The position numbers and the translations under genes are program-made. From Planctomycetes bacterium UBA2386 (GTDB taxonomy: Bacteria; Planctomycetota; UBA1135; UBA2386): a DNA stretch of 24,465 nt. The stretch's first letter is position 1. The number at the start of each line of letters is the position of its first letter. Shown here piece after piece: positions 7,666-15,735 of the stretch. The notes under the pieces were generated by a model, which saw nothing but the letters and a program-made list of their open reading frames with translations, had not been told where the DNA came from and did no database searches. The stretch lies in the NCBI GenBank assembly GCA_002343845.1, contig DDSQ01000101.1, positions 1,991-26,455 on the forward strand, written 5' to 3'.

Positions 7666-8577
7666 TCAGCTCTCCGCGTCGTGCTCCCGACCGAGTGGAT
7701 GCGCGTGGTCGTAGACGTCGCGCAGGCGGCCGATCGAGACGTGGGTGTAGATCTCGGTCGTGACCAGGCGGGCGTGGCCGAGCAGTTCCTGCACGGTGCG
7801 CAGGTCGGCGCCGCGGTCGAGCAGGTGCGTTGCGAACGAATGGCGCAGGCCGTGGGGCGTCAGCGCCGTCGGCAGGCCGGCCGCGCGCGCGCGATCGACG
7901 ACGGTCTGGAACACCCAACGCGACGACAGCGGGCGGCCGAAACGGTTGAGCCACAGCGTCCCGGGGTCGGTGCGCCTGGCCGCGCGCAGCATCGCGGTGC
8001 GCGCCGGCAGCCAGGCGGAGATGGCGCCGCGGGCGGGTTTGCCGAGCAGTGCCAGGCGTTCTTTCCTGCCCTTGCCGAGCACACGCACGGTGCCTTCGTC
8101 GAGGTCGAGCGCGTCGAGCGACATGCCCGCGCACTCGCTGACGCGGCAGCCGGTCGAGTAGAGCACCTCGAGGATCGCGCGGTCGCGGAGCGCCTGCGGC
8201 GACTCGTCGAACGGCTGCGTCAGCAGCAGGTCGACTTCGGCGGCGGTCAGGAACCGCGGCACGCGCTTGCTCGCGCGCGGGCCCTTGAGCAGGCGGCCTG
8301 GGTCCTTGGCGATCCTGCCCTCACGGTGCAGCCAGCGCAGCAGTCCGCGCAGGCTCGCGAGCTTGCGCTGGATCGAGGTGGCGACGAGGCCCTGTTGTTC
8401 GAGTTCGACGACGTAGGCGCGCAGGTCGTGGCGCGTGATCGCGAGCAGGGATCGCTGGCGCTGTTGCAGCCAGGCGCGGAACGCGCGCAAGTCGGCGCCG
8501 TACGCGCGCAGCGTCGCCGGGCTCTTGCGCCGTTCGGCGTGCAGCACGTTCAGGTAGTCGTCGAGCGGATCCGCCAT
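7666..8577 (-). CDS. xerC: Tyrosine recombinase XerC
   Basis: XerC is a site-specific recombinase that, with XerD, resolves chromosome dimers at dif. The 303-residue product has the N-terminal SAM-like DNA-binding domain (about 5-90, with LNVLHAERRKSPATLRAY) and the C-terminal catalytic domain. Catalytic residues are Arg145 (TGCRVSE), Lys169 (GKGRKER), His242 and Arg245 (HGLRHSFATH), His268 (LLGHA) and Tyr277 (EIYTHV). RHSFATH, VQELLGHA and the ending VYDHAHP fit XerC better than XerD. ATG 8577 begins the conserved protein; the frame extends 10 codons further upstream, but those codons look unrelated. There is no integrase-like extra domain, and no attachment sites or phage genes are nearby, so a housekeeping role is likely. 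It is divergent from the EamA exporter gene. Confidence 0.92.
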   Translation of the reverse strand: MADPLDDYLNVLHAERRKSPATLRAYGADLRAFRAWLQQRQRSLLAITRHDLRAYVVELEQQGLVATSIQRKLASLRGLLRWLHREGRIAKDPGRLLKGPRASKRVPRFLTAAEVDLLLTQPFDESPQALRDRAILEVLYSTGCRVSECAGMSLDALDLDEGTVRVLGKGRKERLALLGKPARGAISAWLPARTAMLRAARRTDPGTLWLNRFGRPLSSRWVFQTVVDRARAAGLPTALTPHGLRHSFATHLLDRGADLRTVQELLGHARLVTTEIYTHVSIGRLRDVYDHAHPLGREHDAES

Positions 8578-8677
8578 GCGCGAGGAGGGCGCATCATCCC
8601 CGCGCACCCGCGTCGGTGCGACAGGGCAGCCGCGCGTGCGTTGTGCGGCGAAGCACGGCCCGGCACACTCGCCCCCG

Positions 8678-9601
8678 GTGTCCTACCTCGGCGAGACGTG
8701 CGCGCTGGCGACGGCCGTGTGCTGGACGATCAGCAGCACGGCGTTCGCGGTGGCGAGTCGGGCGGTGGGGCCGCTGCCGGCGAATCAGTTCCGGCTGTTC
8801 GTGGCCCTGCCGGTGCTGTTCGTGCTCACCTGGCTCGTGACCGGCTCGTTCTGGCCGCATGGCGCCTCGTCGGGCCAACTCGGCTGGCTCGTGCTGTCGG
8901 GGCTCGCCGGGCTCGTGGTCGGCGACCTCGGCTACTTCTACGCCCTCGCCAAGATCGGGCCGCGGCTGTGTTCGGTGGTGATGGCGTGCTGGCCGGCGTG
9001 CGCCGTCGCCATCGAAGCGGGCGCGGGCCGCGTGCCGGGCGCCTGGTCGCTCGGCGGCATTGCACTGACGATGGCGGGCGTCACCGTCGTGTTGCTGCGC
9101 AGCCGGGACGGCGCGCACTGGAACCCGACCACCAGCCGCCGGCAGGCGATGCTGGGCCTGCTCGGTGCGGCGCTCGGCGCGGTCGGCCAGGCGGCCGGCT
9201 TCGTGTTCGCCGGGCATGCGATGGTCGGTGAGGACGCGATCGTCGGCGTCGACCCGTTGTCGGCGACGCTGGTGCGCATGGTCGCGGCGGTCGTCGGCCT
9301 GCAGACCTGGGCGGTGTTGCATCGCCAGCCGATCGCCGTGCAGGTCGTGTTCGGCGATGGCCAAGCGCTGCGCGCCGCCACGATCGGCGCCGTCTGCGGC
9401 CCGATCGGCGGCGTCTGGCTGTCGATGATCGCCCGGGCGAACGCGTCGGACGCGGGCGTGGCCGCCGCCCTGATGGCGACGACCCCGATCTTCATGCTGC
9501 CGCTGGCGGCCTGGCTGTACCAGGCGCCGATCGGACGGCTCGGCGCCGCCGGAACCGTGCTCGCGGTCGCCGGCGTGGCGCTGTGCTGGCTCGCGCGCTG
9601 A
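8678..9601 (+). CDS. EamA/DMT-superfamily transporter
   Basis: This membrane protein of about 307 residues belongs to the drug/metabolite transporter superfamily, whose members export amino acids, sugars or other metabolites. It shows about ten hydrophobic segments in two halves. The first half has NQFRLFVALPVLF and VGDLGYFYALAKIGPR (the GDxxYFxAL pattern of EamA proteins); the second ends with AALMATTPIFMLPLAAWLY, the conserved late EamA helix, and a final GTVLAVAGVALCWL. I placed the start at GTG 8678, where the hydrophobic protein begins. The frame is open up to an ATG at 8576, but those extra residues are Arg- and Pro-rich and overlap the xerC start. There is no clear ribosome binding site, so the start is uncertain. 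It ends 6 bases from the htpX stop. Substrate unknown. Confidence 0.8.
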   Translation: MSYLGETCALATAVCWTISSTAFAVASRAVGPLPANQFRLFVALPVLFVLTWLVTGSFWPHGASSGQLGWLVLSGLAGLVVGDLGYFYALAKIGPRLCSVVMACWPACAVAIEAGAGRVPGAWSLGGIALTMAGVTVVLLRSRDGAHWNPTTSRRQAMLGLLGAALGAVGQAAGFVFAGHAMVGEDAIVGVDPLSATLVRMVAAVVGLQTWAVLHRQPIAVQVVFGDGQALRAATIGAVCGPIGGVWLSMIARANASDAGVAAALMATTPIFMLPLAAWLYQAPIGRLGAAGTVLAVAGVALCWLAR

Positions 9602-9607
9602 CGCGCG

Positions 9608-10483
9608 TCAGGCCGAGCGGCGGCCCATCGCCGCCGCCAGTTCCTGCAGCCGAGCCACGCGCGCTTCGATCGGCGGGTGGGTCGAGAACAAGCGGAACAT
9701 GCCGCCGCCCGCCAGCGGATTGACGATCGACAGGCTCGCCGTGACGGGCTTCGGGGCCGGCGCGCCGTGGGCGAGCATCTGCTCGCCGTAGGCCTGCAGC
9801 TTCTGCAGCGCGCTGGCCAGGGCTTCGGGCTCGCCGGTCAGCTTCGCCGCGTACTCGTCGGCCATGTACTCGCGCGAGCGGCTGATGCCCATCTGCAGCA
9901 TGATCGCGATCACCGGGGCGAAGAACGCCAGCAACAGGCCGCCGGCGGGCGAGCCTTCGCCGTCCTCGCTGTTGTTGCTGCTGCCGAGGATCGCTCCCCA
10001 CTGCAGCATGTTCGCCACGTGCTGGATCGCGACGGCCGCGGCCGCGGCGATCGTCGCCACGAGGGTGTCGCGATTCGCCACGTGCGCGAGTTCGTGCGCG
10101 AGCACGCCGCGCAGTTCGCGCGGGTTCGCGAGCCGCAGCAAGCCCTCGGTGACAGCGACGACGGCGCGCGCTGGCGTGCGGCCGGTGGCGAACGCGTTCG
10201 GCGATGGATCCGCCATGATCGCGACCTTCGGCATCGGCAGGCCGGCTCGGGTGGCCAGGTCGCGCACCATGCCGAAGAGGGCGGGTGCCTGTTGCTCGTC
10301 GATCACGCGAGCCCCGCTCATGCGCAACACGATGCGGTCGGAGAACAGGTACGAGCCGAGGTTCAGCAGCAGCGCGATGCCCAGGAAGAACCAGGTCCAG
10401 AAGCCGCCGATGGCGCCACCGAGGGCGACCAGCAGCACCGACAGGGCGCCAAGGAGCAGTACAGTCTTGAGTTGGTTCTTCAT
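9608..10483 (-). CDS. htpX: Membrane zinc metalloprotease HtpX
   Basis: HtpX is an inner-membrane M48-family metalloprotease that takes part in quality control of membrane proteins with FtsH. The 291-residue product has two N-terminal transmembrane segments (about 7-25 and 28-47), then the zinc motif HELAH (130-134) with the third ligand Glu205 in SREYMADEYA, and two further hydrophobic segments (about 142-158 and 182-200). PSPNAFATGR and a late STHPPIEARV are further HtpX signatures. A Gly/Ser/Asp-rich loop (about 167-180) separates the last two membrane segments. I chose ATG 10483 (MKNQL, usual for HtpX); a TTG four codons earlier is possible. It is divergent from the LysR-type gene with a 160-base shared upstream region, and convergent with the EamA gene. 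Confidence 0.94.
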   Translation of the reverse strand: MKNQLKTVLLLGALSVLLVALGGAIGGFWTWFFLGIALLLNLGSYLFSDRIVLRMSGARVIDEQQAPALFGMVRDLATRAGLPMPKVAIMADPSPNAFATGRTPARAVVAVTEGLLRLANPRELRGVLAHELAHVANRDTLVATIAAAAAVAIQHVANMLQWGAILGSSNNSEDGEGSPAGGLLLAFFAPVIAIMLQMGISRSREYMADEYAAKLTGEPEALASALQKLQAYGEQMLAHGAPAPKPVTASLSIVNPLAGGGMFRLFSTHPPIEARVARLQELAAAMGRRSA

Positions 10484-10643
10484 TCGCGTGGGCAAGTAGG
10501 ACGGGGGCCGGCCGTGTCACAAGCCAGCACTTCGTCGCGCAGCAGGATCGGCATCGGCCAACCTTCCATCCAGAGGATTTCTTCGCCGCTGGACTTCGGT
10601 TTTCTGGAAGAACGGCGTGTGCGGCGGGTAGCGTGCGCCGGCC
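10484..10643. promoter_or_regulatory. Shared upstream region of htpX and nhaR-like gene, with inverted hexamers
   Basis: These 160 bases separate divergent genes and must hold both promoters. TTCTTC (10579-10584) and GAAGAA (10607-10612) are perfect inverted repeats 22 bases apart, in a locally AT-richer patch that could be an operator for the LysR-type protein. No convincing -35/-10 pair stands out. Confidence 0.3.
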
Positions 10644-11543
10644 ATGGAATGGCTGAACTACCACCACCTGCGCTACTTCTTCGTCGTCGCGCGTGAGGGC
10701 AGCATCGCCAAGGCCGGCAAGATGCTGCACACCAGCCAGGGTGCGATCAGCACGCAACTCCGGCAACTCGATCGTGCGTTGGGCGAGCGGCTGTTCCGTC
10801 GGCAGGGGCGCGGCCTCGTGCTCACCGACATCGGCGGACTGGTCTACGGCTATGCCGAGCAGATCTTCGGGTTGGGGCGCGAGCTGCTCGACACCGTGCG
10901 CGACCGTCCGAGTGCCGGTCCGCCGCGGGTCCAGGTCGGCATCGCCGACGTCGTGCCGAAGGACCTGGCCTTCCGGCTGCTCGAGCCGTTGCTGGCCGGT
11001 GGCGAACGGTGCCGCCTGACCGTGCAAGAGGATCGTTACGACCGTCTGCTCGCCCAACTCGCGGTGTTCGAACTCGACCTGGTGATCGCCGATGCGCCGA
11101 TCGGCGCCGGGCGCGCGGTGAAGGCGTTCCACCACCTGCTCGGCACGTCCGCGATCGGGGTGTTCGGCAGGCCAACGCGTACGCGCGGGCTCGAGGCGTC
11201 GTTCCCGCGATCGCTGCAGGGCCAGCGTTTCGTGCTGCCGCTCGACGACAGCGAACTGCGCCGCGACTTCGACGGCTGGCTGCGCACCGCCGGCGTCGCC
11301 ATCGAGATCGTCGCCGAGGTCGAGGACGACGCGCTGGCGCGTTCGTTCGCCGCGGCAGGTCACGGCCTGATGCTGGCGCCGACGGTGCTGGCGTCGGACC
11401 TGCGCCGCACGCGAGGCCTCGCGCTGGTCGGCGAGGTGCCCGGGGTGAGCGCGCGCTACTACGCGGTCACCGTCGCGCGCCAGGTGAAGAACCCGGCGGT
11501 GGCGCGCCTGCTCGACGCCGCGCGCGCGGACCTGTTCGGCTGA
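10644..11543 (+). CDS. LysR-family transcriptional regulator, NhaR-like
   Basis: This 299-residue LysR-type regulator starts with a winged helix-turn-helix (about 5-65): LNYHHLRYFFVVAREGSIAKA, then TSQGAISTQLRQLDRALGERLF and RRQGRGLVLTDIG. The pattern NYHHLRYF...EGSI...RQGRGL...GLVYGYAEQIF matches the NhaR subgroup, which in E. coli senses sodium and activates the antiporter gene nhaA. Residues 92-295 form the LysR effector domain (PRVQVGIADVVPK, then LDLVIADAP). No Na+/H+ antiporter lies in the window. The divergent htpX is the natural candidate target, since LysR genes often control the gene transcribed away from them. The start ATG 10644 is standard. It ends 3 bases from the convergent aminotransferase stop. 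Family firm; ligand and target unknown. Confidence 0.88.
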   Translation: MEWLNYHHLRYFFVVAREGSIAKAGKMLHTSQGAISTQLRQLDRALGERLFRRQGRGLVLTDIGGLVYGYAEQIFGLGRELLDTVRDRPSAGPPRVQVGIADVVPKDLAFRLLEPLLAGGERCRLTVQEDRYDRLLAQLAVFELDLVIADAPIGAGRAVKAFHHLLGTSAIGVFGRPTRTRGLEASFPRSLQGQRFVLPLDDSELRRDFDGWLRTAGVAIEIVAEVEDDALARSFAAAGHGLMLAPTVLASDLRRTRGLALVGEVPGVSARYYAVTVARQVKNPAVARLLDAARADLFG

Positions 11544-11546
11544 TGC

Positions 11547-12647
11547 TCAGGTGCCCAGCGCCGTGAGCAGGGCGTGCAGCCGCGGCAGGTCGTGGTCACC
11601 CATGTGGCCGATGCGGAAGGCCTTGCCCTGCAGCGGGCCGTAGCCCTGGTCGATGCGGAAGCCGGAGTCGCGCGCGCGCGCAGCCAGCGCCGCGACGTCG
11701 CGGCCGCGCGCGTCGATGCAGCTCACGGTCGGCGAGCGATGCGCGGGCGTCGCGACGAACGGCGCCATGCCGGCCGCGGCGGCCCAGGCCAGCGTCGCGT
11801 CGCGCAGCGCAGCGTGGCGGCGCCAACGCTCCGGCAGGCCCTCGGCGGCGACGCGTTGCAGCTGGCGCTGCAGGGCTGCCACCAACGGCACGCACGGCGT
11901 CGCGATCGTCTTGCCGGCGTTCGTCTCGCGCAGCGCGCGCGGCAGGTCGAGCAGGAAGCCGCGGTCCGGCACCGTCGCGGCGCGCGCGACGGCGCGTTCA
12001 CTGGCGGTGTAGACGCAGAGGCCCGGCGGCAGCGCCAGGCACTTCTGCGTGCCGGCGAACGCGAAGTCGAGGCCCCAGTCGTCGAAGCGCACCTCGGCCC
12101 CGGCCAGGCTGGTCACGACGTCGACCAGCACGAGGGCTGCGGGCGCTTCTGCGCGCACCACGGCGGCGAGTTCGGCGAGCGGCTCGAGCACGCCGGTCGC
12201 CGTCTCGTTGTGGGTGATGCAGACGGCGTCGACGGCGGGTCCCTGCCGCAGCCGTTCGCGCAGCGTTGCCGCGCTGTGGGCGCAGCCGAGCGGAACCACG
12301 TCGGCGTCGGTGCGCCGGCCGCACGCGGCAGCGATCTGCTGCCAGCGTTCGCCGAACGCGCCCGCGACGAGGTGCAGCGTGCGCCCGCCCGGCGGCACCA
12401 GGTTGCGGATCGCGGCTTCCATCAGTGCGGTGGCGGCGCAGGTCTCGAAGGCCGCGGGCTGCGCGCTGAGGAACACGTCGCGCAGCCGGCGGCAGACGTC
12501 CTGGACCACGGCGACGAACGCTGCGGAGCGGTGGCCGACCAGCGGCTCTGCCATGATCGCGCGCAACTCCGCGTCGACCTCGGTGGGGCCGGGCAGGAAC
12601 AGGATCGCGTGGTCGTCCGCGTCGGCCGGAAGCATGTCCGGCAGCAT
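11547..12647 (-). CDS. Class V PLP-dependent aminotransferase (alanine/serine-glyoxylate type)
   Basis: This is a 366-residue fold-type I PLP enzyme. FLPGPTEV near the N-terminus, HNETATG (146-152), the PLP-ring Asp176 in VLVDVVTSLAG and the Schiff-base Lys202 in FAGTQKCLALPPGL are the marks of the alanine-glyoxylate/serine-glyoxylate aminotransferase group; the C-terminal FRIGHMGD is also typical. The start is taken as ATG 12647, overlapping the last base of the phosphatase TGA; a GTG one codon earlier (12650) gives a GTGA overlap instead. Coupling to a SerB-like phosphatase suggests a role in serine or another amino-acid pathway. It may act as a phosphoserine aminotransferase, as class V enzymes of this type do in some methanogens (MJ0959), or simply as a serine-glyoxylate enzyme. 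It is not SerC by sequence. Class firm; substrate unknown. Confidence 0.85.
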   Translation of the reverse strand: MLPDMLPADADDHAILFLPGPTEVDAELRAIMAEPLVGHRSAAFVAVVQDVCRRLRDVFLSAQPAAFETCAATALMEAAIRNLVPPGGRTLHLVAGAFGERWQQIAAACGRRTDADVVPLGCAHSAATLRERLRQGPAVDAVCITHNETATGVLEPLAELAAVVRAEAPAALVLVDVVTSLAGAEVRFDDWGLDFAFAGTQKCLALPPGLCVYTASERAVARAATVPDRGFLLDLPRALRETNAGKTIATPCVPLVAALQRQLQRVAAEGLPERWRRHAALRDATLAWAAAAGMAPFVATPAHRSPTVSCIDARGRDVAALAARARDSGFRIDQGYGPLQGKAFRIGHMGDHDLPRLHALLTALGT

Positions 12648-13363
12648 CACGCGGGCGGCCGCGAAAGCAACGCCGCCAGGTGCGGGGCCTTGCCGAGTGT
12701 TCGTCGTTCGTCGGCCGTCAGCAGGTGCGGCAGCACCGGGGCCAGGCTCGGTGTCGCCACGAACACGTCCGCCAGCTCACGCACGCGGCCTCGGCTGACC
12801 ACACCGCCGAAGCCGACGAAGAGCGCGACGTGGCCGCGGGTCTCGGCGTCGGTGATGCCGTCGCCGACGAACGCGAGCGGGTGGTGCGACGCCGGCAGCG
12901 CCCGCAGCACGTCGACCTTGCCGCCGTTGCGCCAGAGCGGGACGGTGCGGTCGAAGTCGGCGTAGGCGCCATCGGGCGTGAAGAGCAGCCGTACCGCGTG
13001 CACGTCCGCATCGGCGATGCCCAGGTGCCGGGCCAGGTGGAGCACCGGCTCGTGGAGGCCGCCACTGACGATGCCGACGCGTTTGCCGACGTGCTGCAGC
13101 GCCTGCACGACGGCGCGCGCGTCGGGCACCACGCGTTGCACGTACAGTTCGCCGATGCGGCCGAGCTGGTCGCGGCGCGGCGCCAGCAGCCGCAGGCGTT
13201 CGCCGTAGACGTCCCCGAGCTGCACTTCGCCGGCCATCGCGCGTTCGGTCAGCGTCGCGATCCGTGCGCGCAGGGTCGGCTCGGCGTCGGCGACCAGTTC
13301 GTCGATGCCCTCGATCGAAGTCAGCGTCGAGTCGCAGTCGAAGTAGACCGACGAGAGACGCAC
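12647..13363 (-). CDS. HAD-IB phosphatase, SerB-like
   Basis: This 238-residue hydrolase is related to phosphoserine phosphatase, which makes the final step to L-serine. HAD motif I is YFDCDSTLTS (nucleophile Asp9, acid/base Asp11), motif II is the Ser in IVSGGLHEPV, and motifs III/IV are the Lys of GGKVDVL and FVGDGITDAE. A helical cap follows motif I (about 17-85), as in SerB. I chose GTG 13363 because GAGG lies 5 bases upstream. An earlier GTG at 13381 would overlap the glycosyltransferase end. The gene is 7 bases downstream of that stop, and its own TGA overlaps the aminotransferase start. It lacks the regulatory N-terminal domain of long SerB proteins. It could act on phosphoserine or another small phosphoester; the pairing with an aminotransferase favours amino-acid metabolism. 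Confidence 0.82.
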   Translation of the reverse strand: MRLSSVYFDCDSTLTSIEGIDELVADAEPTLRARIATLTERAMAGEVQLGDVYGERLRLLAPRRDQLGRIGELYVQRVVPDARAVVQALQHVGKRVGIVSGGLHEPVLHLARHLGIADADVHAVRLLFTPDGAYADFDRTVPLWRNGGKVDVLRALPASHHPLAFVGDGITDAETRGHVALFVGFGGVVSRGRVRELADVFVATPSLAPVLPHLLTADERRTLGKAPHLAALLSRPPA

Positions 13364-13370
13364 CGGGTCC

Positions 13371-15296
13371 TCAGTGCGCACCCCGGGCGCGCAGGATCAC
13401 GCCGACGGTGCGCAGCATGATGTTGAGGTCGAACAGGAACCCCATGTTCTTGATGTAGTACAGGTCGTAGCGCAGCTTTTCCTGCGCGTCCTCGATCGAA
13501 GCGCCGTACGGGTGGCGCACCTGCGCCCAGCCGGTCAGGCCAGGCTTCACGGTGTGGCGCAGCGGGTAGTAGGGGACCTGGCCCTGCAGTTGGTCGACGA
13601 AGTGCGGCCGTTCGGGGCGTGGCCCGACGAACGACATGTGCCCGGCCAGGATGTTGAGGAACTGCGGGATCTCGTCGATGCGCGACCTGCGCAACAGCCG
13701 GCCGATCGGGGTCACGCGGCTGTCGTTCTTCTGCGCCCACACCGGGCCCGATTCCCGCTCGGCATCCGCGCGCATCGTGCGGAACTTCACGAGCCGGAAG
13801 GTGCGGCCGTCCTGGCCGACGCGTTCCTGGCAGAAGAACACCGGTCCGCGGCTGGTGAGCTTGACCGCGATCGCGGTCAGCAGGGAGAGCGGCAGCGACA
13901 GCAGCAAGCCGAGCATCGCGGCGACGAGGTCGAGCAGCCGCTTGCTGACCATCGTCAGCGGGTCCTTGGTGAACCCGCGTCCGTAGATCAGGTAGCTGGG
14001 TCGCATGCTCTCGACGGCGAGCTTGCCGGTCAGGCGCTCGTACATCGCCTCGCGCTCTTCGACCTGCACCCCGTCCATGCGGCACGCGAGCAGCGCCTCG
14101 ACCGGCACGCGGCCACGCCGTTCGCGCAGGGCGACGACGACGCGGCTGATGCCCTCCTCGCTGCAGAGTCGCGGCAGGTCCTCGAGTCCGCCGAGCGCTT
14201 TCGGGTCCTTCTCGCCCTGCGGCAGCGGGGGCTGGCCCGGTTCCTGGACGATGCCGAACACCTCGTAGCCCGACATCGGGCTGTCGATGACCATGCGCGC
14301 GAGTTGCTGCGCCTCGAGCGACGAGCCGACGACGACGATCCGTTCGCCGAAGCGCCACTTGTAGAAGAACCAGTGGAACGCGTGCCGGAACGCGTAGACG
14401 CCGACGAAGGCGATGCCGACCAGCAGGATCAGCTTCCACGTCTCGCTGTTGATGTCGTCGATCCCTGGCAGCACGAACACCGAGCCCGCGACCAGGGACA
14501 GGAAGCCGAGCATCACCAGCGCGTAGCCCGCGGCGTGCAGCAGGCGGTTGGCCAGCTCGGCGCGATTCTGCGACGTCTTCCAGTCGTACAGTTCGTTGTA
14601 GCTCAGCGACGCCTGGCAGATCAGGGCGACGGTCAGGCTGGTGAGCAGGCCGCGCAGCAGTTCGGGCGACGGCTCGAACAGCAGGAAGTGGCGCGTGCTG
14701 AGCGGTGGCGCGCTCGAGCCGACCAAGACGACGCCCATGAACAGCAGCGTCTCGCAGAACACCAGCAGCAGTTTGCGCCGCGGGATGATCTGTTCAGCGA
14801 GGGCGGGCATCGGGAGCGGTGGCAGCGGAACGGCGGACTCGTGGGAGGCTGTCGACCAAACGGCGCCTGCGGCTAGAGGCCGGCGGCGACCGTCGTTGCC
14901 ACCGTCGACAAGAGCAACGCTCCGCAGCGCCGGGAAATGCCACAACGACGGCGCGAGCCCGCCGGTGACGACGGCCACAACGTCGATGCGCAAGGCCCGT
15001 GGCACCGGGCGCAAGCCGGGCGCGAGATCGGCGAGCGCGCGCGCCAGGCGATCGAGTTGTTCGGGACGCACGCAGCGCTCGGGGGCAGGATGCCCGGTGC
15101 GCGTCTTGACCTCGACGGCGATCCAGGTCGACCCCTTGCGTGCGAGCAGGTCGATCTCGCCGTGCCGCGTGCGCACGTTGTGGGCCTCGACGACCAGGCC
15201 CCGCTGCGCCAACGCCGCGGCGGCAAGCCGTTCGCCAGCCGTTCCGGTTCTGCCGCCACGACCGGCCTCAGCCCTTCGCCAGGGTGGACGCGTCAT
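13371..15296 (-). CDS. YraN (UPF0102) domain fused to polyprenyl glycosylphosphotransferase
   Basis: One uninterrupted frame of 641 codons joins two known proteins. Residues 17-130 are a YraN/UPF0102 nuclease-fold domain (TAGERLAAAALAQRGL, RHGEIDLLARKG, VEVKTRTG with the GEIDL and EVK catalytic pattern). Residues 163-641 form a complete membrane sugar transferase that starts exopolysaccharide synthesis by moving a sugar phosphate to a lipid carrier: four hydrophobic segments (about 172-330), a nucleotide-binding-like region with VVVGSS, then the bacterial sugar transferase domain with KRLLDLVAA, KFRTMRADAE, RRSRIDEIPQFLNIL and MSFVGPRPERP. It resembles the EpsB_2/TIGR03013 group. An internal ATG (14810) could start the transferase alone but lacks a ribosome binding site, and YraN has no stop of its own. 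The start ATG 15296 lies 29 bases inside yajC. Either a true fusion or a lost YraN stop codon. Confidence 0.85.
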   Translation of the reverse strand: MTRPPWRRAEAGRGGRTGTAGERLAAAALAQRGLVVEAHNVRTRHGEIDLLARKGSTWIAVEVKTRTGHPAPERCVRPEQLDRLARALADLAPGLRPVPRALRIDVVAVVTGGLAPSLWHFPALRSVALVDGGNDGRRRPLAAGAVWSTASHESAVPLPPLPMPALAEQIIPRRKLLLVFCETLLFMGVVLVGSSAPPLSTRHFLLFEPSPELLRGLLTSLTVALICQASLSYNELYDWKTSQNRAELANRLLHAAGYALVMLGFLSLVAGSVFVLPGIDDINSETWKLILLVGIAFVGVYAFRHAFHWFFYKWRFGERIVVVGSSLEAQQLARMVIDSPMSGYEVFGIVQEPGQPPLPQGEKDPKALGGLEDLPRLCSEEGISRVVVALRERRGRVPVEALLACRMDGVQVEEREAMYERLTGKLAVESMRPSYLIYGRGFTKDPLTMVSKRLLDLVAAMLGLLLSLPLSLLTAIAVKLTSRGPVFFCQERVGQDGRTFRLVKFRTMRADAERESGPVWAQKNDSRVTPIGRLLRRSRIDEIPQFLNILAGHMSFVGPRPERPHFVDQLQGQVPYYPLRHTVKPGLTGWAQVRHPYGASIEDAQEKLRYDLYYIKNMGFLFDLNIMLRTVGVILRARGAH

Positions 15297-15705
15297 CGCG
15301 TTCCACCCGCGCGATCGCGACGCGATCGAAGGTCATGTGCAGCGTGTCGACGCGCAGCGTGACGGTCTTGTCGGTCAGCTTGGCGACCACACCGTGCATG
15401 CCGCCGGCCGTGACCACGCGATCGCCCTGCTTGATCGAAGCGAGCAGCGCCTGCTGCTCCTTGCGCCGCTTCTGCTCGGGCCGCAGCACCATGAAGTACA
15501 TGATGAGCAGCATCGCCGGCATCATGATCCACATCTCGGTGCCGCAGGGGGACTGCGCCTGGCCAGGAGGCGGCTGCTGCGGCGCCCCGGCACCGCTGCC
15601 GTTCCCGGGCCCAGCGACCGGCGCGCCGCCGGCCGGCGTGTCGGCGGCCTGCTTGGGTTCCTGCGTGGTGGCGAAGGCGAACGGGACGAAGAAGTGGTTC
15701 GGCAT
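15268..15705 (-). CDS. yajC: Preprotein translocase subunit YajC
   Basis: YajC is a small inner-membrane partner of SecDF in the Sec protein-export machine. The 145-residue product has one transmembrane segment (about 58-75, ending YFMVLRPEQKRRKE, the family signature) and the cytoplasmic domain with IKQGDRVVTAGGMHGVV (91-107). A Pro/Gly/Ala-rich N-terminal extension of about 55 residues makes it longer than the usual 85-115. ATG 15705 has no strong ribosome binding site but follows a good -10 box. The stop lies inside the YraN-domain start, so this is the first gene of a probable four-gene operon. No secD or secF lies next to it in the window. Confidence 0.93.
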   Translation of the reverse strand: MPNHFFVPFAFATTQEPKQAADTPAGGAPVAGPGNGSGAGAPQQPPPGQAQSPCGTEMWIMMPAMLLIMYFMVLRPEQKRRKEQQALLASIKQGDRVVTAGGMHGVVAKLTDKTVTLRVDTLHMTFDRVAIARVERDDASTLAKG

Positions 15706-15735
15706 CGGGCGGGAGGCTGGCAGAAAAGGGCGAGC

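Noticed and set aside
7666..8577. xerC as the integrase of a mobile element.
   Set aside because: It is XerC-like with a housekeeping length, and there are no attachment repeats, excisionase or phage genes around it.
11547..13363. A 2-aminoethylphosphonate degradation pair (PhnW and PhnX).
   Set aside because: The phosphatase has the SerB-type DCDSTLT motif and lacks PhnX features, and no other phosphonate genes are present.
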